DNA from: Robertmurraya dakarensis
GTDB lineage: Bacteria > Bacillota > Bacilli > Bacillales > Cytobacillaceae
Assembly (NCBI RefSeq): GCF_900156875.1
Contig: NZ_LT707408.1
Location: 1,439,395-1,503,394 of the forward strand
Direction of reading: 5' to 3'
Length of the DNA stretch: 64,000 nucleotides
Part shown: positions 38,001 to 46,772 of the stretch, one piece after another
Numbering within the stretch: position 1 is the first letter of the stretch
Layout of the letters: each line of letters begins with the position of its first letter
Program-made: the position numbers and the translations under genes
The notes under the pieces: generated by a model
The model's database searches: none
Seen by the model: the letters and a program-made list of their open reading frames with translations, nothing else
Told to the model about the DNA's origin: nothing

Positions 38001-38157
38001 CCAAGCAATTGAGGCCCTTATTGATATCCAAAGCAGTGGACGCTTGGTAGGGATTATTTCCCATGTCCCTGAGTTGAAGGAACGAATTGATGCACGTTTA
38101 GAAGTAACAGCTACACAAATGGGAAGTATGACAGAATTTCATTTTATGAATGGATAA
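35017..38157 (+). CDS. sbcC: DNA double-strand break repair ATPase subunit SbcC
   Basis: The 1046-residue Rad50-type SMC-like ATPase. Walker A GKTGSGKTT is near residue 35. Two long Glu/Lys/Gln-rich coiled coils flank the zinc hook CPVCGSEHHP at residues about 526-535. The signature TLSGGESFKAALSLALGLAD and Walker B FIDEGFGTLD are near the C-terminus. The gene begins in the ATGA overlap with sbcD, after GGAGGGTG. It partners SbcD in DNA end processing. Confidence 0.96.
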   Translation: MRPLKLTMQAFGPYAGTEIIDFTELENRTMFVISGKTGSGKTTIFDGISYAIYGKASGDDRHGPDLRSQFANEDVLTEVSLQFSLRGKSYYIKRAPQQEKKKERGDGVRTISAQAELYLIEQDGEQKLIASNVRDVDEKIKEIMLIDSNQFRQILMIPQGEFRKLLTSDSKDKEVILQRLFHTEVYKRVEEKLKEEAKSLEKAVEKETEDRNHWIRKITALHNGELKTLLEEESDNDTVIYPLLLDEIQQMTAQLETLNQEVQGKEKERDVLQQKLYEAETIVKQLKQKSELEANKTALENKKEVIAGKEIEISLAGKAALLSKQEELCHRLKRELDGYQADIMKRDKRISELSNLLKEKEEAYKQEKEREDERKAAQSEVHKLQQMKDEVHSFAVLQTEVNGLEKHLAQILEEKKNSEESLRKTEGYIKSLTEERQVLEKTDVLLLENTRNIEVLDNEIEYIMKFEHQLQRYHEYRILLDKRKGQFQQAELVLQDARALLEELEHKWLHGQASILANQLRDGEECPVCGSEHHPNPAKLSVGVIPNEVDLKAAKEQVSYTEKEKAKAESALFEVQSMVTTLEQTLGELRGEILKKRSDFADDQVENIKYFIQKQRSELLQKQQKFQQDLDVLEKVKVNLKKYEEKLTAGREHLNGINEKVNEVTVTFTEKNTNLTGIKDRIPEEIRSIQGFEKQWKQAVQLQEHLQRRYEEAQQIYQETKEKHGNEESAFLTVKSHMLEKERELKNEKEAFVEQMTAQGFENYRGYDSAKRSDEQIKQLDKEIREYREDVRSVTDRLNEVTLALKDVKEPDIEGLQTVMKEIQQQISSLHDQIRELYMKKRDNEEIRDRILKINEEIKTLEVRYKLVGELSDISKGQNTKRITFERYVLAAFLDDILREANGRLIKMTNGRYEMRRKTDRSKGNVQSGLELLVFDQYTGQERHVKTLSGGESFKAALSLALGLADVVQNYAGGVSLETMFIDEGFGTLDPESLDQAIEALIDIQSSGRLVGIISHVPELKERIDARLEVTATQMGSMTEFHFMNG

Positions 38158-38178
38158 TATAAGTTAATTATTATGAAG

Positions 38179-38208
38179 AGGAGCCTTGTGATGCGGGCTC
38201 CTTTTTCT
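38179..38208 (+). terminator. Terminator of sbcDC
   Basis: AGGAGCC (38179-38185) pairs with GGCTCCT (38196-38202), followed by TTTTT. Confidence 0.8.
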
Positions 38209-38355
38209 AGCGGCTAAAACAAAAAGATTTGGAAATTTATACAAAATCATTTAAAAAGGGAAAGAAATTGTTTAGAATTAATAAAATAGAATTGGTGACG
38301 AAAAATTTAGAGGATCAACTAGGCTGCTATAAACCTATTAAAGGAGGGAACGAAT

Positions 38356-39564
38356 CTGAAACATAAACAGAAAGAAAAGCTTTGGTCGAAGTCATTTATT
38401 ATGTTAATTTTAGCGAATTTATTTATATTTATGTCCTTTCAAATGCTTATTCCCACATTACCGCCTTATTTTAAATCAATCGGTGCATCAGGACTAGAGA
38501 TCGGACTAGTGACGACATTATTTTCGGTAGGGGCGATCTTTAGCAGACCTTTTATTGGATATTTCTTAGAGTATAAAACGAGGAAACCCCTTGTATTATT
38601 CGGCGTCATTGCTCTCTTGCTCATAACATTGCTTTATCCAATTTCACAAATGATACTCTTGCTGCTCCTTCTTCGTCTCGTTCATGGTCTAGCATGGGGA
38701 TGGTCTACAACGGCAAATGGAACGGCAGGTGTTGATATCGTACCTAATTCACGCCTTGGTGAAGGAATGGGGTATTTTGGTCTTTCCGTTACACTCGGAA
38801 TGATTATTGCTCCTAGTTTAGGTATTTTTTTATTTCAAATCACCACATTTACCAATCTTATCTACACATCTGCAATCTTAGGCTTTATTTCGATTATGCT
38901 AGTATTTTCGGTTCAGTTTAGAACACCTGAAGCAGTAAAGAACACGAGGAAAGAGGACATTAAATTTACCTACCTAGGATCGATGGTTGAAAAATCCAGC
39001 TGGTTTCCGGCACTTATTACAGTGATTGCCACGTTCGGTTATGGAGCGATCATGACCTTTATTGTGATTTTTGGAGAAGAAAGAGGAATTCAGCATATTT
39101 TTCTTTTTTACTTAGGCAATGCAATTGTTGCGGCGCTGACTCGGCCGATTGTTGGAAGATGGTTTGATCAAAAGGGTCCAATAGGGCTAGTCATCGTGTG
39201 TTCTGCGTTTACCTTCCTAGGAATGTGGGTGCTCTCCTTTGCACATTCAGATATACACATCTTAAGTGCAGGGATTTTATTTGGACTGGGCTTTGGTTCG
39301 TTAATGCCTACGATGCAGTCATGGGTGTTGTCTCTCACTCCACCAAATCGTCGTGGAGTGGCAAATGGAATGTATTTTTCCGCATTGGATCTTGGCATTG
39401 GCTTAAGCGGCATCGTCTTTGGCTTTCTGGCAGATTATGTTGAGACAGGGGCTTTGTTCCAAATAGCAAGTGTCTTCCTGCTGATTGCAATGGTTATGAC
39501 CTTTATTGAGGGAAGAAAAAATAAGCTTCATAGAAAACAAGCTGCTTTTGTTACGGAGAAATAA
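38356..39564 (+). CDS. MFS transporter, apparent CTG start
   Basis: A 402-residue major facilitator protein with 12 hydrophobic segments. The cytoplasmic loop after segment 2 carries a motif A-like RPFIGYFLEYKTRKP. The strong AAGGAGGG (38341-38348) lies seven bases before an in-frame CTG at 38356, giving the N-terminus (M)KHKQKEKLWSKSFIMLILA. The next in-frame ATG at 38401 would remove the polar lead and has no ribosome binding site. The family resembles Bacillus multidrug or sugar efflux proteins; the substrate is unknown. Confidence 0.85.
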   Translation: MKHKQKEKLWSKSFIMLILANLFIFMSFQMLIPTLPPYFKSIGASGLEIGLVTTLFSVGAIFSRPFIGYFLEYKTRKPLVLFGVIALLLITLLYPISQMILLLLLLRLVHGLAWGWSTTANGTAGVDIVPNSRLGEGMGYFGLSVTLGMIIAPSLGIFLFQITTFTNLIYTSAILGFISIMLVFSVQFRTPEAVKNTRKEDIKFTYLGSMVEKSSWFPALITVIATFGYGAIMTFIVIFGEERGIQHIFLFYLGNAIVAALTRPIVGRWFDQKGPIGLVIVCSAFTFLGMWVLSFAHSDIHILSAGILFGLGFGSLMPTMQSWVLSLTPPNRRGVANGMYFSALDLGIGLSGIVFGFLADYVETGALFQIASVFLLIAMVMTFIEGRKNKLHRKQAAFVTEK

Positions 39565-39679
39565 AGATGATAAATATCTAATGCCGAACATTAATGTAGT
39601 ATAGAACTTTTTTTGGTACAATAGGATTCAGTCAGTTTACATTCAATTATTAGAAAAATGAGGATAAAAGGAGATCATC

Positions 39680-40579
39680 ATGCACGCGCAAATTGAAAAA
39701 CAGTTAAATTTGTATAAAGAAAAGCAAAAAAACCGGGGAAGGCTCCTAATTAAATGTCCAGATCAGCCAGGAATTGTATCAGCAGTTTCTAAGTTTTTAT
39801 TTGATCATGGAGCAAATATTATCGAATCTAGCCAGTATTCAACTGATCCGCAGGGCGGGGAGTTTTTTATGCGTATTGAATTTGAATGCGCTGAGTTACT
39901 ACATAAGTTAGAGGATCTGAACGAACAGTTTAAAAGTATTGGTGATACCTTCTCGATGAAATGGACACTATCGTCTGTATCAAAAATAAAGAGAACGGCT
40001 GTGTTTGTTTCAAAAGAACTTCACTGTCTGCGAGAACTATTATGGGAATGGCAAAGCGGCGATTTAATGACAGACATTGCTTTCGTTGTCAGTAATCATG
40101 AAGTAGCACGAGAAGAGGTTGAGTTGTTGGGTATTCCTTTTTACTATATCCCGGCAAGCAAAGAAAATCGTGCTGAGGCAGAAGCGCAGCAGCTGGCATT
40201 ACTGGAAGAACACGATATCGATCTCATTATTTTAGCACGCTATATGCAAATTTTGACACCGAATTTCGTGGAAGCGAATCCATTTAAAATCATTAATATT
40301 CATCATTCTTTTTTACCGGCATTTGTTGGGGCAAGGCCGTATGACCGTGCTTATCAACGTGGGGTAAAACTAATTGGTGCCACTTCCCACTATGTAACGA
40401 ATGATTTAGACGAGGGACCAATTATTGAACAAGACATTATGAGAGTGGACCATCGTGACAACATTGATGATTTAAAGAAAATCGGACGTTCGATAGAAAG
40501 AAGTGTCTTAGCAAGAGCAGTAAAATGGCATTTGGATGATCGTATTATTGTACATGGGAATAAGACGGTTGTTTTCTAA
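39680..40579 (+). CDS. purU: Formyltetrahydrofolate deformylase
   Basis: A 299-residue enzyme that hydrolyses 10-formyl-THF to formate and THF. An N-terminal ACT-type regulatory domain (RLLIKCPDQPGIVSAVSKFL, residues about 20-39) is followed by a formyltransferase-fold domain. The catalytic segment INIHHSFLPAF is near residue 210, followed by GATSHYV and DEGPIIEQD. It starts at ATG after AAAGGAGATC and stands alone. In B. subtilis (YkkE) the enzyme balances one-carbon units. Confidence 0.95.
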   Translation: MHAQIEKQLNLYKEKQKNRGRLLIKCPDQPGIVSAVSKFLFDHGANIIESSQYSTDPQGGEFFMRIEFECAELLHKLEDLNEQFKSIGDTFSMKWTLSSVSKIKRTAVFVSKELHCLRELLWEWQSGDLMTDIAFVVSNHEVAREEVELLGIPFYYIPASKENRAEAEAQQLALLEEHDIDLIILARYMQILTPNFVEANPFKIINIHHSFLPAFVGARPYDRAYQRGVKLIGATSHYVTNDLDEGPIIEQDIMRVDHRDNIDDLKKIGRSIERSVLARAVKWHLDDRIIVHGNKTVVF

Positions 40580-40919
40580 TAATGATAAAAAAATAAATAT
40601 TAAAACTGTTATAAACAAAATACAAATTGGTTAATTTGAAAGTGTTTCTGAAATTTGATGAGACGCTTTTTTTTTGTACAAAAGCAAAAATATTATGATG
40701 GAAAGCAAAATATAAGTAGAGTATTATACTATCCCCATAACTTATTTGTACTAACTAATTGAGAAGAAAAGGTCTCTAAGAATGGGAATAATAGTACAAA
40801 ATTTATTTTTATAAAATTTTCAAAATACTAATTTTACAAAAATATCTTTATATTTTGAATTTTCAGTTGACAAAAAGTTGTTTTTTTCATAAAATTTCAA
40901 AGTATAAACATTATCTTTA

Positions 40920-40936
40920 AAACATTTTAAATGTTT
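40920..40936. promoter_or_regulatory. 17-bp palindrome before the MaoC-type gene
   Basis: AAACATTTTAAATGTTT is a perfect 8+1+8 palindrome ending 25 bases before the start codon, where a repressor could block transcription or initiation. The remaining gap (40580-40919) is very AT-rich with no gene or clear terminator seen. Confidence 0.45.
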
Positions 40937-40961
40937 ACATTACTGATGAAAGGGTGATTAA

Positions 40962-41417
40962 ATGAAAGCGTTTTATTATGAGGATTTTGAAGTGGGAATG
41001 TGTTTTGACTCACCAGCAAGAACGATAACTGAGACAGATGTGGTTATGTTTGCTGGATTTTCTGGGGACTATAACGCCATTCATACCGACACAGAGTATT
41101 GTAAAAACACTCAGTTTGGGGAAAGGATTGCCCATGGTTTGCTTGGTATCTCAATCATTACTGGCTTAATGAGCAGAGCTGGTACATTTGAGGGTACAGC
41201 AATTGCGATGCTGGGGATTAATAATTGGAAGTTTTTGAAACCAATTTTTATCGGGGACACTGTATATGTTCGTTATACAATAACCGAAAAGAGGCCTTCA
41301 AAGTCCAATCCAGAAACAGGAATTGTAAATAGGTTTTATGAATTAATTAATCAAAAAGGAGAGGTTGTCCAAAACGGTGAAATGCCCGTACTTATTAAGA
41401 GGAATTTAGGCAAATAA
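40962..41417 (+). CDS. MaoC-family (R)-specific enoyl-CoA hydratase-like dehydratase
   Basis: A 151-residue single hot-dog domain. The hydratase motif FSGDYNAIHTD near residue 31 carries the Asp and His of the active site, followed by AHGLLGISIITGL. Such enzymes hydrate or dehydrate acyl-CoA thioesters. It starts at ATG after AAAGGGTG. It leads a cluster with a Liv-type transporter and two acyl-CoA ligases, so it probably acts on the CoA ester of the imported acid. The gap to the next gene is 209 bases. Confidence 0.88.
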   Translation: MKAFYYEDFEVGMCFDSPARTITETDVVMFAGFSGDYNAIHTDTEYCKNTQFGERIAHGLLGISIITGLMSRAGTFEGTAIAMLGINNWKFLKPIFIGDTVYVRYTITEKRPSKSNPETGIVNRFYELINQKGEVVQNGEMPVLIKRNLGK

Positions 41418-41626
41418 TTCTACCGGTCATTTGTTTTTTGTTTAATAAATTAAAGGGAATATGTTCATTGATATTTTTAAAAGATTTTACATATTTTCAA
41501 TTTTAGTTTAGTTAATACTAGTTTAGTAATGTCGCATAAGTAAATTTGAAATTGCAGTGATAATTATATTAATAATTTTAAAGTTTCACAAATCTAAATA
41601 ATTAGAGGAAGAACGGGGGATGTAAT

Positions 41627-42796
41627 ATGAAATTTAATAAAGTACGACTATTAATGTTTTCATTTATTTTATTTTTAGGTATTTTATCAGGCTGCAGTAG
41701 TTCATCATCTTCAACTGGAGACAATGAAGGTTCTGATGGAAGTAACAGTACAAATGGTGACACAATTGCTATTGGAGCTATTTTCCCACTCACTGGAGCT
41801 GGTGCAACATACGGAGAGATGTACAAACAGGGTGTGGACTTGGCAATTGAGGAAATCAATGCTGCTGGTGGAGTTAATGGGAAACCACTATCTGTTATTT
41901 ATGAAGATGGAAGAGCAGAGCCTAAAACTTCTGTTCAGGCTATTCAAACACTTGCAGCCAAAGATATACCATTTGTTCTTTCCGCATATACAGGTGTAAC
42001 ATTAGGTATTTTACCTACAGCTGAGAGAAATAAAATCACAGTAATCAATGGCGGTGGGCAAGGCGACGAATTGGCTGGAGCAAGTCCTTTTCTATTTAAC
42101 ACCATTCCGTTATTAGGATTAGAAGTAGAAGTATTAGTAAAATACTTAACTGAAGAAAAGCCTGAGCTAAAAAATGCTTATGTGATCCATGTTGATGATG
42201 ATTCTGGTCGTTCTGGTTTGAACAAATTCACAGAAGAATTCGCAAAAAATGGTGGAGAAATTCTTGGAAGCGGATCTCATAAGTTTGGTGAAACAAACTT
42301 CCGTGCAATTCTAACAAAAGCTAAGGCATCAAATCCTGATTTACTTTATATTGCGTCTCATGGTCAAGATGCCAAATTAGTTATTGATCAAGCGAAAGAA
42401 TTAGGGATTCAATCTCAAATTGTTAATACATCTTGGACTGTTATTCCTGAAATAGTCACGAATCCGAATGGCCAAGGAATTATCCATACATCAATAGCGT
42501 TTAATCCAGCGGAAGAATGGTTAGCGAAGTACAAAGAAAAATATGGAACTGACCAAGTAAGTAGTTATGTGTCAAACTATTATGATGCTGTGAAAATATT
42601 TGCGCAAGCTTATGAATATGCAATTGAAAATGGATTAGGAGAAGATGGCGAGGCCATTGCCAACGCCATTAAGGAAATTAAAGAATTCGAAAGTGCAAAT
42701 GGAATCATTACCTTTAATGATGATGGTACATCTATTAGACAAATAGATGTTTCGGAAATTGTAGATAACCAAAGTAATCTTATAAAGTCTTATTAA
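41627..42796 (+). CDS. ABC transporter binding lipoprotein, LivK-like (type 1 fold)
   Basis: A 389-residue extracytoplasmic receptor. The signal peptide ends in the lipobox LSGC near residue 24, followed by a Ser/Gly/Asn linker. The mature protein has the Leu/Ile/Val-binding pattern IAIGAIFPLTGAGATYGEMYKQGVDLAIEEIN (given here as the stretch at residues about 45-75) and GRAEPKTSVQAIQTL. The complete transporter follows (two permeases and two ATPases). Neighbouring CoA ligases suggest an organic acid rather than a branched-chain amino acid as ligand. Confidence 0.9.
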   Translation: MKFNKVRLLMFSFILFLGILSGCSSSSSSTGDNEGSDGSNSTNGDTIAIGAIFPLTGAGATYGEMYKQGVDLAIEEINAAGGVNGKPLSVIYEDGRAEPKTSVQAIQTLAAKDIPFVLSAYTGVTLGILPTAERNKITVINGGGQGDELAGASPFLFNTIPLLGLEVEVLVKYLTEEKPELKNAYVIHVDDDSGRSGLNKFTEEFAKNGGEILGSGSHKFGETNFRAILTKAKASNPDLLYIASHGQDAKLVIDQAKELGIQSQIVNTSWTVIPEIVTNPNGQGIIHTSIAFNPAEEWLAKYKEKYGTDQVSSYVSNYYDAVKIFAQAYEYAIENGLGEDGEAIANAIKEIKEFESANGIITFNDDGTSIRQIDVSEIVDNQSNLIKSY

Positions 42797-42813
42797 AGGT
42801 AGGTGAATTGCTA

Positions 42814-43686
42814 GTGGAAATTTTATGGCAATTATTTATACAGGGTGTTGTCCTGTCAATGGTTTATTTGCTTATTGCTTCAGGGTTTAGTGTAATTTAC
42901 GGAACAACTGGACACTTTCATATCTCACACGCCGGGGTTTTTACCCTGGCTGGATATGTCCTTTATTTATTAATGGAAAGTATGGGGCTGCCAATTTGGA
43001 TTTCTCTCATTTTAGCAATTGTGATATCTGCCATTTTGGGTGCACTAATCTATCTGACCCTTTATCGAGCAGTATTATCTAGAAATGGAACACATCTAGT
43101 GCTATTTATTGCTTCGCTAGGTTTGTTAACGGTTATCGATAATGGTATCGTTGCTATCTTCTCACCAGATCCACAAACGTTTACCACATCTGTGGAATTT
43201 AACAAGGTATTAATGATCTTAGGGGCTCCTGTTACTGTTATTCAGCTGGGGATGATCATTATCGGAATAGTTGCCTTATTACTCCTTTATGTATTTATGA
43301 ACCGCACAAAAGCTGGAAGAATGATAAAGGCTGCCTCTGTAAATCCAGACTTATCACAAATAGTGGGGATTTCCTTAAAAAAGATTCATGTTATTTGTTA
43401 TGCGATCGGATCTGCTTTAGTCGCAATTCCAGGATTTTACTTTGCATTAGATACAGGGGCTAACAGTGGAAAAGGTGTGGAATTAGTCATTTTAGCTGTA
43501 ATGGCAGTAATTATGGGCGGTATTCGCAGTCTAGTGGGAGCATGGATTGCTTCACTATTTATTGGGATGTTTTATAATATGTCCATTTTGTGGATTCCAC
43601 CACACTGGCAAACATCTATTATCTTTTTCCTCTTCTTAATTATGATTATGGTTAGACCAACAGGCTTATTTGGTCAACGGGCTTAG
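42814..43686 (+). CDS. ABC transporter permease, LivH-like
   Basis: A 290-residue inner-membrane permease with about eight hydrophobic segments. Early features are SGFSVIYGTTGHFHISHAG and the later cytoplasmic loop MNRTKAGRMIKAASVNPDLS, the ATPase-coupling segment. GTG at 42814 is chosen as it lies eight bases after AAGGTAGGTG; the in-frame TTG at 42808 is too close. It is followed nine bases later by the LivM-like gene. Confidence 0.9.
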   Translation: MEILWQLFIQGVVLSMVYLLIASGFSVIYGTTGHFHISHAGVFTLAGYVLYLLMESMGLPIWISLILAIVISAILGALIYLTLYRAVLSRNGTHLVLFIASLGLLTVIDNGIVAIFSPDPQTFTTSVEFNKVLMILGAPVTVIQLGMIIIGIVALLLLYVFMNRTKAGRMIKAASVNPDLSQIVGISLKKIHVICYAIGSALVAIPGFYFALDTGANSGKGVELVILAVMAVIMGGIRSLVGAWIASLFIGMFYNMSILWIPPHWQTSIIFFLFLIMIMVRPTGLFGQRA

Positions 43687-43694
43687 GAGGGACT

Positions 43695-44621
43695 ATGGAA
43701 TTATTAATTGGATTTGCAATTCTGGCATGTATTTATATTATTTTGGCTAGTTCATTAAATATTTTAATTGGATATACGGGAATATTTTCAATGGCGCAAG
43801 CCGCCGTATTCGGAGTGGGTGCATATGCTGCAGCACTGTTGGAAACAAAGTTAACTTGGGGGTTTATCCCTTCATTAATTGGGGCTATCGTCATAGCTGG
43901 TGTAATCAGTGCTATCATGGCATTCCCTTCACTCGGAGTTTCCGGAGATTATTTCATCGTTGCCTCTTTTGGCTTACAGATGCTTATTCATACTTTGTTC
44001 ATGAATTTAGATGGTTTAACTAACGGTCCTGCAGGTGTTCAAAGAATCCCAAGACCTGAGTTTTTTGGCTATCAACTGAATTCTGATATAGAATATCTAA
44101 TTTTAACAATACTGTTAACCGCTATCGTTTTGTGGTTTTTAGTTGGAATAAGTAAAACAGGTTTTGGTCGTGTATTAAGAGCCATTAAGGAAGATGAAAC
44201 GGTAGTTCAATCTTTAGGGAAAAGCGCTAAACGTTCAAAGATAACTGTGACTGTACTTTCGGGTTGTGTAGCAGCAGTTGCTGGAAGTATTTATGCAAAT
44301 TATGTTACATATATTAGTCCAGCAAGCTTTACAATTCATGAATCAATCTTTATTGCACAATTAATTATCCTAGGGGGTCTTGGTTCCTGGAGAGGCGCTA
44401 CGATAGGAACGATCATTCTACTAGGTCTGCCTGAAGTCCTAAAGTTTTTGCCAATTTCAGAGACATATGCTGCGCCACTTAGACAAGTATTTTTCGGATT
44501 ACTAATTATTGGTTTCATGATCCTTAGGCCACAGGGTATTTTTGGAACAAATATGGCCAAAAAAATTAAAATCAAAGATTCTAATATTACTGCTGAATTA
44601 GGAGAGGGGGAAAAGGCTTGA
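43695..44621 (+). CDS. ABC transporter permease, LivM-like
   Basis: A 308-residue permease with about eight to nine hydrophobic segments. It carries SSLNILIGYTGIFSMAQAAVFGVGAY near the N-terminus (residues about 16-41) and the coupling loop GFGRVLRAIKEDETVVQSLGKS. It starts at ATG after AGGAGGG. Its stop overlaps the TTG start of the next gene, which implies coupled translation. Confidence 0.91.
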   Translation: MELLIGFAILACIYIILASSLNILIGYTGIFSMAQAAVFGVGAYAAALLETKLTWGFIPSLIGAIVIAGVISAIMAFPSLGVSGDYFIVASFGLQMLIHTLFMNLDGLTNGPAGVQRIPRPEFFGYQLNSDIEYLILTILLTAIVLWFLVGISKTGFGRVLRAIKEDETVVQSLGKSAKRSKITVTVLSGCVAAVAGSIYANYVTYISPASFTIHESIFIAQLIILGGLGSWRGATIGTIILLGLPEVLKFLPISETYAAPLRQVFFGLLIIGFMILRPQGIFGTNMAKKIKIKDSNITAELGEGEKA

Positions 44622-45370
44622 TTCTCCAACTAAATGGAATTTCAAAACGATTTGGCGGGTTACAAGCTGTTTCTAATTGTTCTTTTACCGTAGAGAAGGG
44701 AAAAGTAGTTGCTTTAATTGGTCCCAATGGAGCAGGTAAAACTACTATTTTTAACTTAATTACGGGTGCGTTAAAACCTGACAGCGGTTCAATATATTTT
44801 AAAGGGAAGGATATCACGAATGTTCAAGAGCATAAACGAGTACATTTAGGGATGGCAAGATCTTTTCAAGATGTGAGGGCTTTAACGGAAATGACTGTTC
44901 TCGAAAATGTGATCTTAGCATGTCCGAGCAGGTACGCTGAATCCCCTCTCTTATCACTTGTTAGACCTAACCAAGTTAGAAAAGAGGAAAGTCACAACAT
45001 AAAAAAAGTATTTGAAATCCTAGAGTATGTAGGATTAAGTGATAAAAAAGATAAGTTAGCTGGAGATTTATCCTATGCAGAACAAAAATTGCTAATTTTG
45101 GCACGTCTACTTGCCACAGACGCAGAATTACTTTTATTGGATGAGCCTGCTTCGGGCTTGGACCCAGGTTCATTGAGGAAATTCGTCGAGCTGATTAGGG
45201 ATCTAACAAATAATAACAAAACGATTTTAATCGTTGAACACAATGTTTCCCTTGTAAGTGAGATCTCCGATAAGATGGTATTTTTACATCATGGTGAGGC
45301 ACTTGCTGAAGGAAAGCCTGATGAAGTAGCGAAAAATGAAGAGCTTCGTGACATATACTTCGGTGCATAA
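44618..45370 (+). CDS. ABC transporter ATPase, LivG-like
   Basis: A 250-residue nucleotide-binding subunit. Walker A GPNGAGKTT is near residue 35. The usual LSGGQ is altered to LSYAEQKLLILARLL, as in other LivG proteins. Walker B is ELLLLDEPASGLDP, followed by the switch histidine in IVEHN. It starts at TTG overlapping the previous stop, with AGGAGAGGGGG upstream. Confidence 0.92.
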   Translation: MILQLNGISKRFGGLQAVSNCSFTVEKGKVVALIGPNGAGKTTIFNLITGALKPDSGSIYFKGKDITNVQEHKRVHLGMARSFQDVRALTEMTVLENVILACPSRYAESPLLSLVRPNQVRKEESHNIKKVFEILEYVGLSDKKDKLAGDLSYAEQKLLILARLLATDAELLLLDEPASGLDPGSLRKFVELIRDLTNNNKTILIVEHNVSLVSEISDKMVFLHHGEALAEGKPDEVAKNEELRDIYFGA

Positions 45371-45390
45371 ACAGAGAGGAGGGATTGGAT

Positions 45391-46083
45391 ATGCTTAAGC
45401 TTGAAAATGTGCAAGTTAGCATTGGAAAGAAAAGGATTTTAGAGGATGTTACCATGCATGTCGCTAAAGAAGAAATTGTTGCATTTATCGGTCATAATGG
45501 TGCTGGAAAAAGCACAACACTTGGTGCAGTGCTTGGTACACATCGGATACAAAATGGAACGATTGAGTTAAATAACAAAGCTCTAACGAATTTGTCGACA
45601 ACTGATATTGTAAGAGAAGGGATAGGCCTTGTTCCTCAATTAAATAACGTCTTTCGAAATCTTTCAGTAGAAGAAAATTTGGAATTAGGATCTGTTGTTA
45701 ATCAGGGGGAAAATGGTGCATTTACGATCGAAAAGGTCTATGAAATTTTCCCAATACTAAGAGAGAGAAAAAAGCAATTAGTTGGTACGATGAGCGGTGG
45801 GCAGCGTCAAATGGTAGCGATAGGAATTGGACTAATGTCCAATCCAAGTTATCTACTGTTAGATGAGCCTTCTGTTGGCATCCAGCCTAATCTAGTGGAT
45901 AAAGTAATGGAAACCATTGTAAAGGTAAACAAAGAATTTGGTATTAGTATTTTAATTGTAGAACAAAACATAAAAAAAGTCTTAGAAATAGCTGATAGAG
46001 TCTATGTCATGAGCAGAGGGTCAATTATTAAGGAATTTGTACCGGGAACAATAAATTCAGAGGAATTATGGCAATTAATGTAG
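45391..46083 (+). CDS. ABC transporter ATPase, LivF-like
   Basis: A 230-residue nucleotide-binding subunit with Walker A GHNGAGKST near residue 35, signature MSGGQRQMVAIGIGLM, Walker B YLLLDEPSVG and IVEQN at the switch. The ATG at 45391 lies eight bases after AGGAGG; the in-frame TTG at 45385 is too close. It completes the five-gene transporter. Confidence 0.92.
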   Translation: MLKLENVQVSIGKKRILEDVTMHVAKEEIVAFIGHNGAGKSTTLGAVLGTHRIQNGTIELNNKALTNLSTTDIVREGIGLVPQLNNVFRNLSVEENLELGSVVNQGENGAFTIEKVYEIFPILRERKKQLVGTMSGGQRQMVAIGIGLMSNPSYLLLDEPSVGIQPNLVDKVMETIVKVNKEFGISILIVEQNIKKVLEIADRVYVMSRGSIIKEFVPGTINSEELWQLM

Positions 46084-46093
46084 GAGGTATAGT

Positions 46094-46702
46094 ATGCAAA
46101 TTAATCCAGCTGAACTTCAGCATCAAGACAGATATAAGTTATTAATAGGTTCAATTGTCCCAAGACCAATCGCATTTGTATCAACACTAGGAAAGCACGG
46201 ACCTAATTTAGCTCCATTCAGTTTTTTTACGGGTGTATCAGTAGATCCGCCGATGGTCGGATTCACTTCGATGCCAGGGCCATATGGACCTAAAGACACA
46301 CAGTTAAACATCCAGGAAACAGGTGAATTTGTTGTAAATATCGTTTCAAGTAGTTTTTTAGAAAAAATGAACATAACTGCCGCAGATTCGCCTATTGGAG
46401 TTAACGAGTTTGAACTTGCGGGCTTGCAGGAGAAAGAAAGTATTTCAGTAAAACCACCTCGAGTAGCTGAGTCAAAAATCCATCTTGAATGCAAACTTCA
46501 TAAAATTGTTGAGTTGGGTGAAGGACCAAACGCCTTTATCATAGGTGAAGTGGTTTTATTTCACATTGATGATGATATCATGATGGATCGTCATCGGATT
46601 AGGTGGGAAGGTCTTGAACCTGTTGGCCGTATGGCGGGTAACTTATATACTGTCTGTGATAATGTTATTTCAATTAAAAGAAAGAGATATCAAGATTTAT
46701 AG
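46094..46702 (+). CDS. Flavin reductase-like protein (FMN-binding split barrel)
   Basis: A 202-residue protein of the flavin reductase/DIM6 family. The N-terminal YKLLIGSIVPRPIAFVSTLG and NLAPFSFFTGVSVDPPMVGF form the flavin-binding split barrel. Such proteins reduce FMN for a partner monooxygenase or act as oxidoreductases. The gene begins 11 bases after the LivF-like gene, after AGGAGG, so it belongs to the transporter operon. No partner oxygenase is in this cluster, though one lies at the left edge of the window. Confidence 0.85.
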   Translation: MQINPAELQHQDRYKLLIGSIVPRPIAFVSTLGKHGPNLAPFSFFTGVSVDPPMVGFTSMPGPYGPKDTQLNIQETGEFVVNIVSSSFLEKMNITAADSPIGVNEFELAGLQEKESISVKPPRVAESKIHLECKLHKIVELGEGPNAFIIGEVVLFHIDDDIMMDRHRIRWEGLEPVGRMAGNLYTVCDNVISIKRKRYQDL

Positions 46703-46772
46703 ATTTATGAGTAACAGAGTATTTTATTAATATTAATATCCAATTTTTACCGTCGGAGGGAGGTCTTTTAAC

